Assembly (NCBI GenBank): GCA_002471195.1
Contig: DKPN01000035.1
Location: forward strand, 8,550 to 72,549
Length of the DNA stretch: 64,000 nt
Origin: Bacteroides sp. UBA7333
Lineage (GTDB): Bacteria; Bacteroidota; Bacteroidia; Bacteroidales; Bacteroidaceae
Reading direction: 5' to 3'
The first letter of the stretch is position 1. Each line of letters opens with the position of its first letter. Of this stretch, positions 18,116-26,677 are shown in pieces. The translations under genes were made by a program, and so were the position numbers. The notes under the pieces are model-generated. The model saw only the letters and a program-made list of their open reading frames with translations, did not search any database and was not told the DNA's origin.

Positions 18116-18919
18116 ATGGTTGATAACTTGAAAAATAATCCTGCAAACAATTTCTTTCTATTGGCAGGACCTTGTGTTATAGAGAATGAAGAGATGGCAA
18201 TGAATATTGCAGAAACCATTTCGAAGGTTACATCAAAATTACAAATACCTTATGTATTTAAAGGATCGTACCGCAAAGCAAATCGCTCGCGTTTAGATTC
18301 ATTTACAGGAATTGGTGACGAAAAAGCATTGCAAATTCTTAAAAAAGTGAACGATACATTTGGTATTCCTACCGTTACCGACATTCATACTGCCGAAGAA
18401 GCAGCTATGGCCGCAGAATATGTTGATATACTTCAAATTCCGGCTTTCCTTTGTCGCCAAACCGATTTATTGGTAGCAGCAGCAAAAACCGGAAAAGTAG
18501 TCAATATCAAAAAAGGCCAATTCTTATCAGCAGAAGCCATGCAATTTGCAGCAAACAAAATTGTAGAGGCAGGCAACAACGAAGTAATGCTTACCGAACG
18601 CGGTACAACCTTCGGCTACCACGATTTAATCGTTGATTATCGTGGAATACCTGAAATGCAGAAGTTTGGTTTTCCGGTAATTCTTGATGTAACCCACTCA
18701 CTACAACAACCCAATCAGACGAGTGGTGTAACGGGTGGTATGCCTCAACTAATAGAAACCATTGCCAAGGCTGGTATAGCGGTTGGAGTAGACGGACTAT
18801 TTATTGAAACACATCAAAATCCATCTGTTGCTAAAAGCGATGGTGCAAATATGCTACAATTAGATCTGCTCGAACCTCTTTTAACTAAATTAGTAAGAAT
18901 TAGAGAGGCGATAGTGTGA
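18116..18919 (+). CDS. kdsA: 3-deoxy-8-phosphooctulonate synthase
   Basis: A 267-residue enzyme that condenses arabinose 5-phosphate with phosphoenolpyruvate to make Kdo 8-phosphate for lipopolysaccharide. Diagnostic motifs are AGPCVIENEE, FKGSYRKANRSR, the metal and substrate region LTERGTTFGYHDL, and DVTHSLQQPN. An in-frame TTG lies one codon upstream; the ATG at 18116 is the better start. It sits in a run of envelope-related genes. Confidence 0.96.
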   Translation: MVDNLKNNPANNFFLLAGPCVIENEEMAMNIAETISKVTSKLQIPYVFKGSYRKANRSRLDSFTGIGDEKALQILKKVNDTFGIPTVTDIHTAEEAAMAAEYVDILQIPAFLCRQTDLLVAAAKTGKVVNIKKGQFLSAEAMQFAANKIVEAGNNEVMLTERGTTFGYHDLIVDYRGIPEMQKFGFPVILDVTHSLQQPNQTSGVTGGMPQLIETIAKAGIAVGVDGLFIETHQNPSVAKSDGANMLQLDLLEPLLTKLVRIREAIV

Positions 18920-18976
18920 TTTATTGTATTTTTTATCGACAAACGATAATAAAGATGAATTATATATTGAACAATT

Positions 18977-21793
18977 ATGAGAAAATTTTTAAGCACACTT
19001 TCTGTTGTATTGCTATTAATAGGTAGTAGCTTTCAACAAGCATTTGCACAGCAAATGCCTCCTATACCAGTCGATCAAAATGTTCGTATTGGTGTATTGC
19101 CTAATGGGTTAACCTATTACATTCGTAAAAACGCACTTCCTGAAAATCGTGCAGATTTCTATATTGCACAAAAAGTGGGTTCTATTCAAGAAGAACAAAA
19201 CCAATTAGGTTTGGCACACTTCCTTGAGCACATGTGTTTCAATGGAACAACCAACTTTCCGGGTGACGGATTAAAACAATATCTTGAAAAGATAGGTGTT
19301 AAGTTCGGCGAAAACTTGAATGCGTATACCTCAGTTGACGAAACGGTTTACAACATTTCAAATGTTCCGGTTACTGTTCCTGGTGCCATTGATTCTTGTT
19401 TATTAATTCTTCATGACTGGTCGAACGATCTTGAATTGAAAGAAGCTGAAATAGACAAAGAACGCGGTGTTATCAACGAAGAGTGGCGTACACGTATGAG
19501 TGCCGGTCAACGTTTAATGGAACGTTCACTTCCACAAATGTATCCTGGTACGAAGTATGCTACCTGCTTCCCTATCGGCACAATGGATGTGGTCATGAAT
19601 TTCCCATATCAAACATTGCGCGATTATTATGAAACATGGTATCGTCCTGATTTGCAAGGTATCGTTGTGGTTGGCGACATCAATCCAGATGAAATTGAGC
19701 AAAAAATCAAAACCATGTTCTCGGATATACCAGCACAGCCTAATGCTAAAGAGCGTGTATATTATAATGTAGATAATAACAAAGAGCCAATCATCATTAT
19801 TGAACAAGATAAAGAGCAACAATATATTCAAGCGATGTTCTTCAATAAACATGAAACTACACCAAGAGAAGCTAAAACAAATCTGGGTTATTTAGTTGAA
19901 GACTATGCTACATCGGTTATTAGCACCATGATCAATGCTCGATTTAACGAACTTCTTCAAACAGCCAATCCTCCTTATATCTATGCAGGTGCTGAAGATG
20001 GAGATTTCTTTGTTGCAAAAACAAAAGCTGCATTTATGGGTGTTGTTATCTGTAAAGAAGACAATATTGAAGGCGGTATCGGTACATTGGTTACAGAGAT
20101 TGAACGAGCTAAAGAATTCGGTTTCACCGATAGCGAATATACACGTGCACGCGCTGAATATCTACGCAATTTAGAATCAGCTTACAATGAGCGCGACAAA
20201 CGCAAAAACGATAGCTATGTGAATGAGTATGTTCGCCATTTCTTAGATAATGAGCCAATACCAGGTATTGAAAATGAATATGCTATTATGAACCAAATAG
20301 CTCCAAATATTCCTGTTGCAGTCATCAATCAAGTAATGCAAACACTTGTGAGCGATAGCAATCAAGTATTGACTGTCTTTGCTCCTGAAAAAGAAGGTCT
20401 TAAACTTCCATCAAAAGCAAGTTTAGCCGACTTAATTATGAATATCAACAAAGAAGAATTAACTCCATATGTTGATAACGTTTCGGATGAACCATTAATG
20501 TCGGAAGCTCCTAAAGGCGGCACTATCGTTTCAGAAAAGGCACTTCCTATGTTTGGTGCAACAGAATTGACTTTATCGAATGGCGTAAAAGTAATCGTTA
20601 AAGATACCGATTTCAAAGCAGACGAAATTAGAATGAAAGGGGTAAGTATGGGAGGAACATCATTATTCCCAAATAGTGAAATTATCAACATTAACGCATT
20701 GGATGCAATTGCTGGTGGTGGTTTAGGAAACTTTAGCGCAGTGGAACTTGAAAAAGTACTTGCAGGTAAAAAAGCATCAGTAAGCTATTTCATTGGTGAC
20801 AAAACAGAAGGTGTAAGAGGTAACTGTTCGCCAAAAGATTTGGAAACAATGCTTCAATTAACTTATCTTACATTTACAGCACCACGTCGCGATGAAGATG
20901 CTTTCTCTTCATATAAAAACAGAAACAAAGCAGCTTTACAAAATTTAGAAATGAACCCACGTTCTGCTCTTAATGACTCATTGAAAGTAGCATTTTATGC
21001 AAATCATCCACGTGCTATCACTATGAAAGCCGATATGATAGATCAAATCAGCTACGATAAATTGTTGGAAATGTATACCAATCGTTTTGAAGACGCAAGC
21101 GACTTTACATTTATCTTGGTAGGAAATGTAGATCTTGCAACCGATAAAAATATGATTGCAGAATACCTTGGTGCACTTCCTGTAACCAACCGTAAAGAAT
21201 CATTCAAAGACAACAAGATGAATATTCGCAAAGGTCAATATCAAAATGTTTTTGAACGTAAGCAAGAAACTCCAAAAGCCACTAACCTAATTTTATATTC
21301 TGGTAAATGTGCTTATACTGAACGCAACGAAATATTGGCAAACATTACAAAACAAATTCTGGATCTTATCTATACAGAAAAAGTACGCGAAGATGAAGGT
21401 GGTACATATGGCGTAGGTGTAGGTGCAAGCCTAAACAGATACCCTAATCCTGAGATTATGATACAAATTTATTTCGACACAGCTCCATCGAAACGTGCTA
21501 AATTAATGGATATCATCTTTAAAGAAACAAATGCCTTGGCTAAAAATGGTCCTTCAGAAACCGATTTGAATAAAGTAAAAGAGTTCATGTTGAAAAAGCA
21601 TGCTGAAAACTTAAAAGAAAACGGTTATTGGTTGAATATGATTGATGAGTATGTAACTACAAATGTTGATATGATGAAAAACTACACCGACATTGTAAAT
21701 AGCATCACTCCTAAAGATGTTCAAAAGTTCTTACAAAGTATTTTAAAACAAAAGAATGTTATTGAACTTGGTATGATCAGCCCTGAAGAATAA
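18977..21793 (+). CDS. M16-family zinc metallopeptidase (pitrilysin-like)
   Basis: A 938-residue exported protease with a signal peptide ending near FQQAFAQ. The active N-terminal M16 domain carries the inverted zinc motif HFLEHM. The second half is an inactive M16-type domain, the usual two-domain clam-shell of periplasmic processing peptidases. It would degrade or process peptides in the envelope. Its stop codon overlaps the start of the next gene (TAATG at 21791-21795), so it is translationally coupled to the DUF5687 membrane protein and its ABC ATPase. The substrate is unknown. Confidence 0.9.
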   Translation: MRKFLSTLSVVLLLIGSSFQQAFAQQMPPIPVDQNVRIGVLPNGLTYYIRKNALPENRADFYIAQKVGSIQEEQNQLGLAHFLEHMCFNGTTNFPGDGLKQYLEKIGVKFGENLNAYTSVDETVYNISNVPVTVPGAIDSCLLILHDWSNDLELKEAEIDKERGVINEEWRTRMSAGQRLMERSLPQMYPGTKYATCFPIGTMDVVMNFPYQTLRDYYETWYRPDLQGIVVVGDINPDEIEQKIKTMFSDIPAQPNAKERVYYNVDNNKEPIIIIEQDKEQQYIQAMFFNKHETTPREAKTNLGYLVEDYATSVISTMINARFNELLQTANPPYIYAGAEDGDFFVAKTKAAFMGVVICKEDNIEGGIGTLVTEIERAKEFGFTDSEYTRARAEYLRNLESAYNERDKRKNDSYVNEYVRHFLDNEPIPGIENEYAIMNQIAPNIPVAVINQVMQTLVSDSNQVLTVFAPEKEGLKLPSKASLADLIMNINKEELTPYVDNVSDEPLMSEAPKGGTIVSEKALPMFGATELTLSNGVKVIVKDTDFKADEIRMKGVSMGGTSLFPNSEIININALDAIAGGGLGNFSAVELEKVLAGKKASVSYFIGDKTEGVRGNCSPKDLETMLQLTYLTFTAPRRDEDAFSSYKNRNKAALQNLEMNPRSALNDSLKVAFYANHPRAITMKADMIDQISYDKLLEMYTNRFEDASDFTFILVGNVDLATDKNMIAEYLGALPVTNRKESFKDNKMNIRKGQYQNVFERKQETPKATNLILYSGKCAYTERNEILANITKQILDLIYTEKVREDEGGTYGVGVGASLNRYPNPEIMIQIYFDTAPSKRAKLMDIIFKETNALAKNGPSETDLNKVKEFMLKKHAENLKENGYWLNMIDEYVTTNVDMMKNYTDIVNSITPKDVQKFLQSILKQKNVIELGMISPEE

Positions 21794-23283
21794 TGATACA
21801 TCTTTTTAACGAACTACGTAAGCACGGCAAATTGGCTGCCAAGAGGCATCCTATGTACGATAAAAATAAGTTCGGAAAATACATGATGTATATCATGACT
21901 ATTTTTTGGGCAGGTTATTTAATATTCTTCGGTACAACATTTGCCTATGCACTAGACACAGATAATATGGAGGCCTATCATTTATTGAATGGAGCACTTA
22001 TATTTATCATGGCTATTGACTTTCTATTACGTTTTCCGTTTCAAAAAACACCGACACAAGAGGTAAAACCTTACCTCTTGTTGCCGGTAAAACGAAATAG
22101 AATTATTGATTTCTTACTGATTCGTTCAGGTCTAAATGGTTTTAACCTCTTCTGGTTGTTTTTGTTTGTTCCATTTGCTATTATTTCAATCACCAGATAC
22201 TATGGTGTAACCGGTGTGATAACTTACTGTTTAGGAATATGGCTATTAATGGTTTTCAATAACTATTGGTATTTATTTTGTAGAACATTGATAAGTGAAC
22301 GCATTTGGTGGGTGGCATTACCTCTTACTGTTTATGGAGCATTGGCAGCCGCTATTTTCATACCTGATAAAAGTCTTGTTACCAATTTCTTCATGAATGT
22401 AGGAGAAGGCTATATTGAAGGAAACATATGGATATTTTTCATTACCCTTGTTGCCATCGCATTATTTTGGTTGATCAACCGAATGTTGATGAGCTCGTTA
22501 ATATATAATGAACTCAATAAAGTAGAAGATACTAAAATCAATGCATCCGAATATAAATTCTTTGAACGATATGGCGAAATAGGCGAATACATGCGCCTTG
22601 AGCTTAAAATGTTGTTGCGCAATAAAACGTGTAAGCACTCTTTACGCATGGCCATTATTATAGTCATCGCATTCAGTTGTATTTTGGCCTTTACCGAATT
22701 ATACGATGGTAAATCCATGAAAAACTTTATTATTGTCTATAATTTTGCCATCTTCGGTATTATGTTTTTACTCAACATCATGGGATATGAAGGCAATTAT
22801 ATGGATGGTTTGATGAGCCGTAAAGAATCTATTTATACTATACTTCGAGCAAAATATACCCTATACAGTGTAGCCATTATCATACCATTTGTATTGACCA
22901 TCCCAGCAATAGTGATGGGTAAGATACCTTTTCTTACAGCTATTTCGTGGGCTTTCTTTACCATCGGTGTTATCTATTTTGCTCTATTCCAACTGGCGGT
23001 ATACAATAATAAATCGACGCCACTCAATGCAAAAATAACCGGACGACAAAACTCGGGAACGGGACTTCAAAACATTATTAGTATGGCAACTTTTGGCATC
23101 CCCTTGTTCGTATATTTTACACTTCAACTTTGGTTAGGCGAAACAGGTACTTCATGGATACTTTTCATTGTTGGATTAACATTTGTACTAACATCGCGTT
23201 GGTGGATTAAAAATGTTTACAATCGATTTATGAAACGCAGATATAAAAACATGGAAGACTTCAGAAGTAGTCGAGAACGTTAA
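21793..23283 (+). CDS. DUF5687 family membrane protein, ABC permease-like
   Basis: A 496-residue integral membrane protein with about ten or more hydrophobic segments arranged in two halves. It matches the DUF5687 family of Bacteroidota, which usually pairs with an ABC ATPase. Here the ATPase starts 30 bases downstream, so the pair probably forms a transporter of the ABC-2 export type. Its start overlaps the M16 peptidase stop. The cargo is unknown. A peptide or envelope component is suggested only by the neighbouring protease and NlpC genes. Confidence 0.8.
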   Translation: MIHLFNELRKHGKLAAKRHPMYDKNKFGKYMMYIMTIFWAGYLIFFGTTFAYALDTDNMEAYHLLNGALIFIMAIDFLLRFPFQKTPTQEVKPYLLLPVKRNRIIDFLLIRSGLNGFNLFWLFLFVPFAIISITRYYGVTGVITYCLGIWLLMVFNNYWYLFCRTLISERIWWVALPLTVYGALAAAIFIPDKSLVTNFFMNVGEGYIEGNIWIFFITLVAIALFWLINRMLMSSLIYNELNKVEDTKINASEYKFFERYGEIGEYMRLELKMLLRNKTCKHSLRMAIIIVIAFSCILAFTELYDGKSMKNFIIVYNFAIFGIMFLLNIMGYEGNYMDGLMSRKESIYTILRAKYTLYSVAIIIPFVLTIPAIVMGKIPFLTAISWAFFTIGVIYFALFQLAVYNNKSTPLNAKITGRQNSGTGLQNIISMATFGIPLFVYFTLQLWLGETGTSWILFIVGLTFVLTSRWWIKNVYNRFMKRRYKNMEDFRSSRER

Positions 23284-23313
23284 GTTCAACCACCATAGAT
23301 AAATCAAAATAAT

Positions 23314-24090
23314 ATGATAGCAATAAACAATTTACAAAAATATTTCGGCGAAAAAAGGGCTGTCGACATTGACAATTATATCATCAAACAAGGTGATATG
23401 TTGGGATTGGTAGGCAATAACGGTGCCGGAAAAACCACCTTATTTCGATTAATATTAGACTTACTAAAAGCCGATCATGGTCAAGTTAGCATCAATGACA
23501 TAGATGTGAGCAAAAGCGAAGATTGGAAACAGTTTACCGGAGCTTTCATTGACGATGGTTTTTTGATTGATTATCTCACACCCGAAGAGTATTTCTACTT
23601 TATAGGCAAAATGTATGGTTTAACCAAAGATGAGATCAATGAAAGACTACGCCCATTCGAAAGATTTATGAATGGAGAAGTCATGAATCAAAAGAAGTTT
23701 ATCCGTAATTTTTCTGCCGGAAACAAACAGAAAATCGGAATCATCTCAGCGATGTTGCATTATCCTCAACTGCTGATATTGGATGAGCCATTTAATTTTC
23801 TCGATCCAAGTTCGCAAGCTATAATCAAACATCTTTTGAAGAAGTATAGCGATGAACACCAAGCCACTGTTATTATTTCGAGCCACAACCTAAATCATAC
23901 GGTCGATGTATGTTCGCGCATTGCACTTCTTGAACATGGAGTGATTATACGTGATATCATCAATCATAATAATTCGGCAGAACAAGAACTTGAAGATTAT
24001 TTCAATATTGGTATTGACGAAGCAATGAATGAATCGGCAAACGAAGAAATGATCGTTGAAGAAATCAGAATAGAAGAGCCGTTATCTTAA
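23314..24090 (+). CDS. ABC transporter ATP-binding protein
   Basis: A 258-residue ATPase subunit. It shows Walker A (GNNGAGKTT), a slightly diverged signature FSAGNKQK, Walker B with catalytic Glu (LLILDEPFNFLD) and the switch histidine (SSHNL). The last 40 residues form an acidic tail beyond the core domain. It energises the DUF5687 protein encoded just upstream. The NlpC/P60 gene follows after 9 bases. Confidence 0.92.
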   Translation: MIAINNLQKYFGEKRAVDIDNYIIKQGDMLGLVGNNGAGKTTLFRLILDLLKADHGQVSINDIDVSKSEDWKQFTGAFIDDGFLIDYLTPEEYFYFIGKMYGLTKDEINERLRPFERFMNGEVMNQKKFIRNFSAGNKQKIGIISAMLHYPQLLILDEPFNFLDPSSQAIIKHLLKKYSDEHQATVIISSHNLNHTVDVCSRIALLEHGVIIRDIINHNNSAEQELEDYFNIGIDEAMNESANEEMIVEEIRIEEPLS

Positions 24091-24099
24091 AAATAGTAG

Positions 24100-24612
24100 A
24101 TGAAAAAATATCTTTTTCACATTATACTGGGATTTTTGCTTGCTATCAATCTAAGCTCATGCAAAACGGTAGCTCCCAAACGCGATTACAAAGCATTGGC
24201 GCAATCGGCCATAAAGCTAGGCATTGATATCGACTACAATGATAATCCAAAATTATATATTTTAGCTGCCGATTGGGTGGGTACTCCCCACCGTTTGGGA
24301 GGCAATTCTAAAAAAGGAATTGACTGCTCCGGATTAACATCACAGCTATATAAAAAGGTATATAATAAAACATTGCCACGTAGCTCGAGCGATCAAAAAA
24401 AAGCATGTCAAACAGTTTCGAAACGTTCGCTGAAAGAGGGAGATTTAGTATTTTTCTCTACCGGCAAGTCGAAAAAGAAAGTGTCTCACGTAGGCATATA
24501 CTTGAAAGATGGGAAATTTATACATGCTTCAACCTCTTCGGGGGTACGCGTTGACAAGCTCATCGATCCTTATTATGTGACAAATTGGATATCGGGTGGC
24601 AGACTCAATTAA
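24100..24612 (+). CDS. NlpC/P60-family lipoprotein peptidase
   Basis: A 170-residue lipoprotein with signal peptide and lipobox (LSSC at about 21). The NlpC/P60 domain shows the catalytic Cys in GIDCSGLTSQLY, the His in VSHVGIYL and the third active-site residue in FIHASTSSGV. Such enzymes cut D-glutamyl-meso-diaminopimelate bonds in peptidoglycan stem peptides. It is probably cotranscribed with the ABC ATPase 9 bases upstream. Confidence 0.9.
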   Translation: MKKYLFHIILGFLLAINLSSCKTVAPKRDYKALAQSAIKLGIDIDYNDNPKLYILAADWVGTPHRLGGNSKKGIDCSGLTSQLYKKVYNKTLPRSSSDQKKACQTVSKRSLKEGDLVFFSTGKSKKKVSHVGIYLKDGKFIHASTSSGVRVDKLIDPYYVTNWISGGRLN

Positions 24613-24637
24613 TATTTTTAATTAAAATCGAAATGAA

Positions 24638-25522
24638 ATGAAAAAAATAGCCTTACTATTAATGGTTGCATTGGCCTCGACTATGTTGCAAGCACAGCTG
24701 CTGTGGAAAGTATCGGGCAATGGACTAGAAAAACCCTCCTATTTAATCGGAACACATCATCTTGCATCGTTAAGTATCACCGATAGCATTAAAGGGCTAA
24801 ACACAGCCATCGCATCGACCCATCAAGTGATAGGCGAACTTGTGATGAGCAAAATCAACACGCCCGAAATGATGCAAATGATGCAACAAATGATGATGAT
24901 TGAAAATGATACAACACTCAAAGATTTGTTCACTCCCGAAGAATATGAGGTGATCAATAAATATAGCAAAGAAAACTTAATGTTGGATTTGGCTATGGCA
25001 CCCAAGTTGAAACCATCGTTTTTACTAAACAATCTGATTGTAATGCTTTATATGAAAACCATTGGCGGCTTTAATCCTAGCGAACAACTCGATGGCTATT
25101 TTCAATCGCAAGCAACAGCAGCAGGGAAGAAAATTTCGGGACTAGAAACACCCGAATACCAATTCAACCTATTATACAACGGAGCTAGTTTGCAGCGACA
25201 AGCCGAACTTTTAAACTGTCTTTTGTCGAATATTGACAACAATATGAAAGATACTAAAAGTATAACGGATGCATACATGAGCCAAGATCTTGATAAATTA
25301 CTAAAGATATCTACAAAAAAATTGGGTACAAACTGTGATAACACCGCTGAAGAAATGGCTCTTTTGCTCGATAAGCGCAATCTCAAATGGGTAGAGATTC
25401 TTCCGGGTATGATGCAAGAGTCGCCTGCTCTTATTGTGGTGGGTGCACTTCATCTAACGGGCGAGGTTGGTTTAATAAACTTGTTACGTCAAAAAGGATA
25501 TCAAGTAGAAGCAATGCAGTAA
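24638..25522 (+). CDS. TraB/GumN family protein
   Basis: A 294-residue exported protein with a signal peptide ending in LQAQ. The paired family motifs are at the two ends: GTHHLASLS near the N terminus and VGALHLTGEVGLINLL near the C terminus, supplying the Gly-x-x-His residues of the Tiki/TraB/GumN putative metalloprotease fold. A methionine-rich stretch (MMQMMQQMMMIE) is notable. It ends the long plus-strand run and is followed by a terminator. Confidence 0.88.
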   Translation: MKKIALLLMVALASTMLQAQLLWKVSGNGLEKPSYLIGTHHLASLSITDSIKGLNTAIASTHQVIGELVMSKINTPEMMQMMQQMMMIENDTTLKDLFTPEEYEVINKYSKENLMLDLAMAPKLKPSFLLNNLIVMLYMKTIGGFNPSEQLDGYFQSQATAAGKKISGLETPEYQFNLLYNGASLQRQAELLNCLLSNIDNNMKDTKSITDAYMSQDLDKLLKISTKKLGTNCDNTAEEMALLLDKRNLKWVEILPGMMQESPALIVVGALHLTGEVGLINLLRQKGYQVEAMQ

Positions 25523-25549
25523 TTGTAAATTGCAGACAGCAATATATTT

Positions 25550-25584
25550 AGCTCCATATTCAATTATGATTATGGGGCTTTTTT
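25550..25584 (+). terminator. Rho-independent terminator after the TraB/GumN gene
   Basis: AGCTCCATA (25550-25558) pairs with TATGGGGCT (25571-25579, one G-U pair). A run of T to 25584 follows. Confidence 0.8.
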
Positions 25585-25601
25585 ATGATTCATCCCAACA
25601 G

Positions 25602-25679
25602 ATATATTTGTGAACCTTTGATATCACAAATGAGATACCAACACTTCACAAATGTGATATCAGGACATCACATTTGTGA
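25602..25679. repeat. Array of 12-base near-palindromes at exact 22-bp period
   Basis: ATATATTTGTGA (25602), TCACAAATGAGA (25624), TCACAAATGTGA (25646) and TCACATTTGTGA (25668) start exactly 22 bases apart. Units 3 and 4 are exact reverse complements; unit 1 is degenerate and unit 2 differs by one base. Spacers of 10 bases are unrelated. A weak fifth unit starts at 25691. The array lies between two convergent terminators. Confidence 0.85.
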
Positions 25680-25710
25680 AATGGCCCATATCACACTACA
25701 AAAAACAATA

Positions 25711-25743
25711 AAAGCCGCCTATAAATGATAATAGACAGCCTTT
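25711..25743 (-). terminator. Probable terminator of the small beta-barrel gene
   Basis: Read on the minus strand, AAAGGCTG with TCTAT pairs with ATAGGCGGCTTT, allowing G-U pairs. An A/T-rich stretch with TTTT follows. It lies about 23 bases after the stop at 25766. Confidence 0.6.
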
Positions 25744-25765
25744 ATTATAATAATATATTTATCGT

Positions 25766-26251
25766 TTACAGATAGATACCAAAACCAAGTTTAATACCAA
25801 ATTTAGATTGGTCGCCATGGTTGAAGCACCAATTATAGTATATAGCAGGCTCGATAGTTACAGTTCGTGAGATAAAAAACGCATAACCTGCATCTACCCC
25901 CAAACCAAATTGAGTATTGTGACTTCCACCTTTCCAACGAGTACGATCCAATTGTAAACCGGCACCCAAATAGATACCAATTTTATCAAAATAATATCGT
26001 CCGCCTGTCCCTATTAAATAGTTGCTTTGCGGTTTACTCCAGTCGGCACCGGCCTCAACCATCAACGCAATATTATCTGCCAAAAAATTGCCGGCTTTAA
26101 CTCCTAGTCCAAACTGTACTTTCTCTGCTTTGCTTACAGAAAAACCTAATCCGGTAGTATATGGATTAATAATCCAAGTACCTTTTTCAAATTGAGCTTG
26201 TGCACCTATTGATACAATCAATAAGCATACAATAAATACTAGTTTTTTCAT
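25766..26251 (-). CDS. Small outer-membrane beta-barrel protein
   Basis: A 161-residue protein with a clear signal peptide (cleavage after AQAQ). The remaining 140 residues are alternating hydrophobic/polar strands rich in Gly and aromatic residues, ending in a strand (KLGFGIYL). This fits an eight-stranded porin-like or OmpA-barrel-like fold. The function is unknown. It lies 21 bases after the start-proximal partner gene ending at 26273 and is probably cotranscribed with it. Confidence 0.8.
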   Translation of the reverse strand: MKKLVFIVCLLIVSIGAQAQFEKGTWIINPYTTGLGFSVSKAEKVQFGLGVKAGNFLADNIALMVEAGADWSKPQSNYLIGTGGRYYFDKIGIYLGAGLQLDRTRWKGGSHNTQFGLGVDAGYAFFISRTVTIEPAIYYNWCFNHGDQSKFGIKLGFGIYL

Positions 26252-26272
26252 TGATTTTACTCATTAAATTAT

Positions 26273-26500
26273 TTAATCATTGTTATTTTTATTCTCTTCA
26301 TCACGATTTTGTTGTTGTAGTTTCTCTTTTCGTCTTAAAACAAACCAAAGCAGAATAATAACAACATAGGAGGCACTAACCGTTATAATTTTTTCAGTAG
26401 TACTAATATCGGTATTTCGTGGAGCCAAATAGACACACATTGCCGTGACATATATAAATAATATAGTCGTGATTAAAATAGACTTTTTTACCTTCTTCAT
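26273..26500 (-). CDS. Small two-segment membrane protein, hypothetical
   Basis: A 75-residue protein with two hydrophobic segments (about 7-24 and 37-54) and a highly charged, Gln/Asn-rich C-terminal tail (RRKEKLQQQNRDEENKNN). I do not recognise a family. The frame opens with a TTG at 26509, but the ATG at 26500 is the normal start. It precedes the beta-barrel gene by 21 bases on the same strand. Confidence 0.65.
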   Translation of the reverse strand: MKKVKKSILITTILFIYVTAMCVYLAPRNTDISTTEKIITVSASYVVIILLWFVLRRKEKLQQQNRDEENKNNND

Positions 26501-26591
26501 CGGTTCCAACAGTTTATATTTTATGTTATCAATCGTTTTTTATTTCACATTCAAACTTTATATTGCTAATATTAGTTATATAAGCACCATG

Positions 26592-26599
26592 CAAATGTA
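26592..26599 (-). promoter_or_regulatory. Possible -7 box for the 26500-25766 pair
   Basis: The minus strand reads TACATTTG, matching TAnnTTTG, about 92 bases before the ATG at 26500. No -33 box is evident. Confidence 0.35.
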
Positions 26600-26640
26600 G
26601 CATAATCAAGCGGAAATTAAAAAATTACAGACACTTTTGC

Positions 26641-26648
26641 TAACTTTG
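26641..26648 (+). promoter_or_regulatory. -7 box for the GHL10 glycosidase gene
   Basis: TAACTTTG lies 29 bases before the ATG at 26678 and matches TAnnTTTG. Confidence 0.45.
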
Positions 26649-26677
26649 TATATAATTGTATAACAAACAATTTATCT

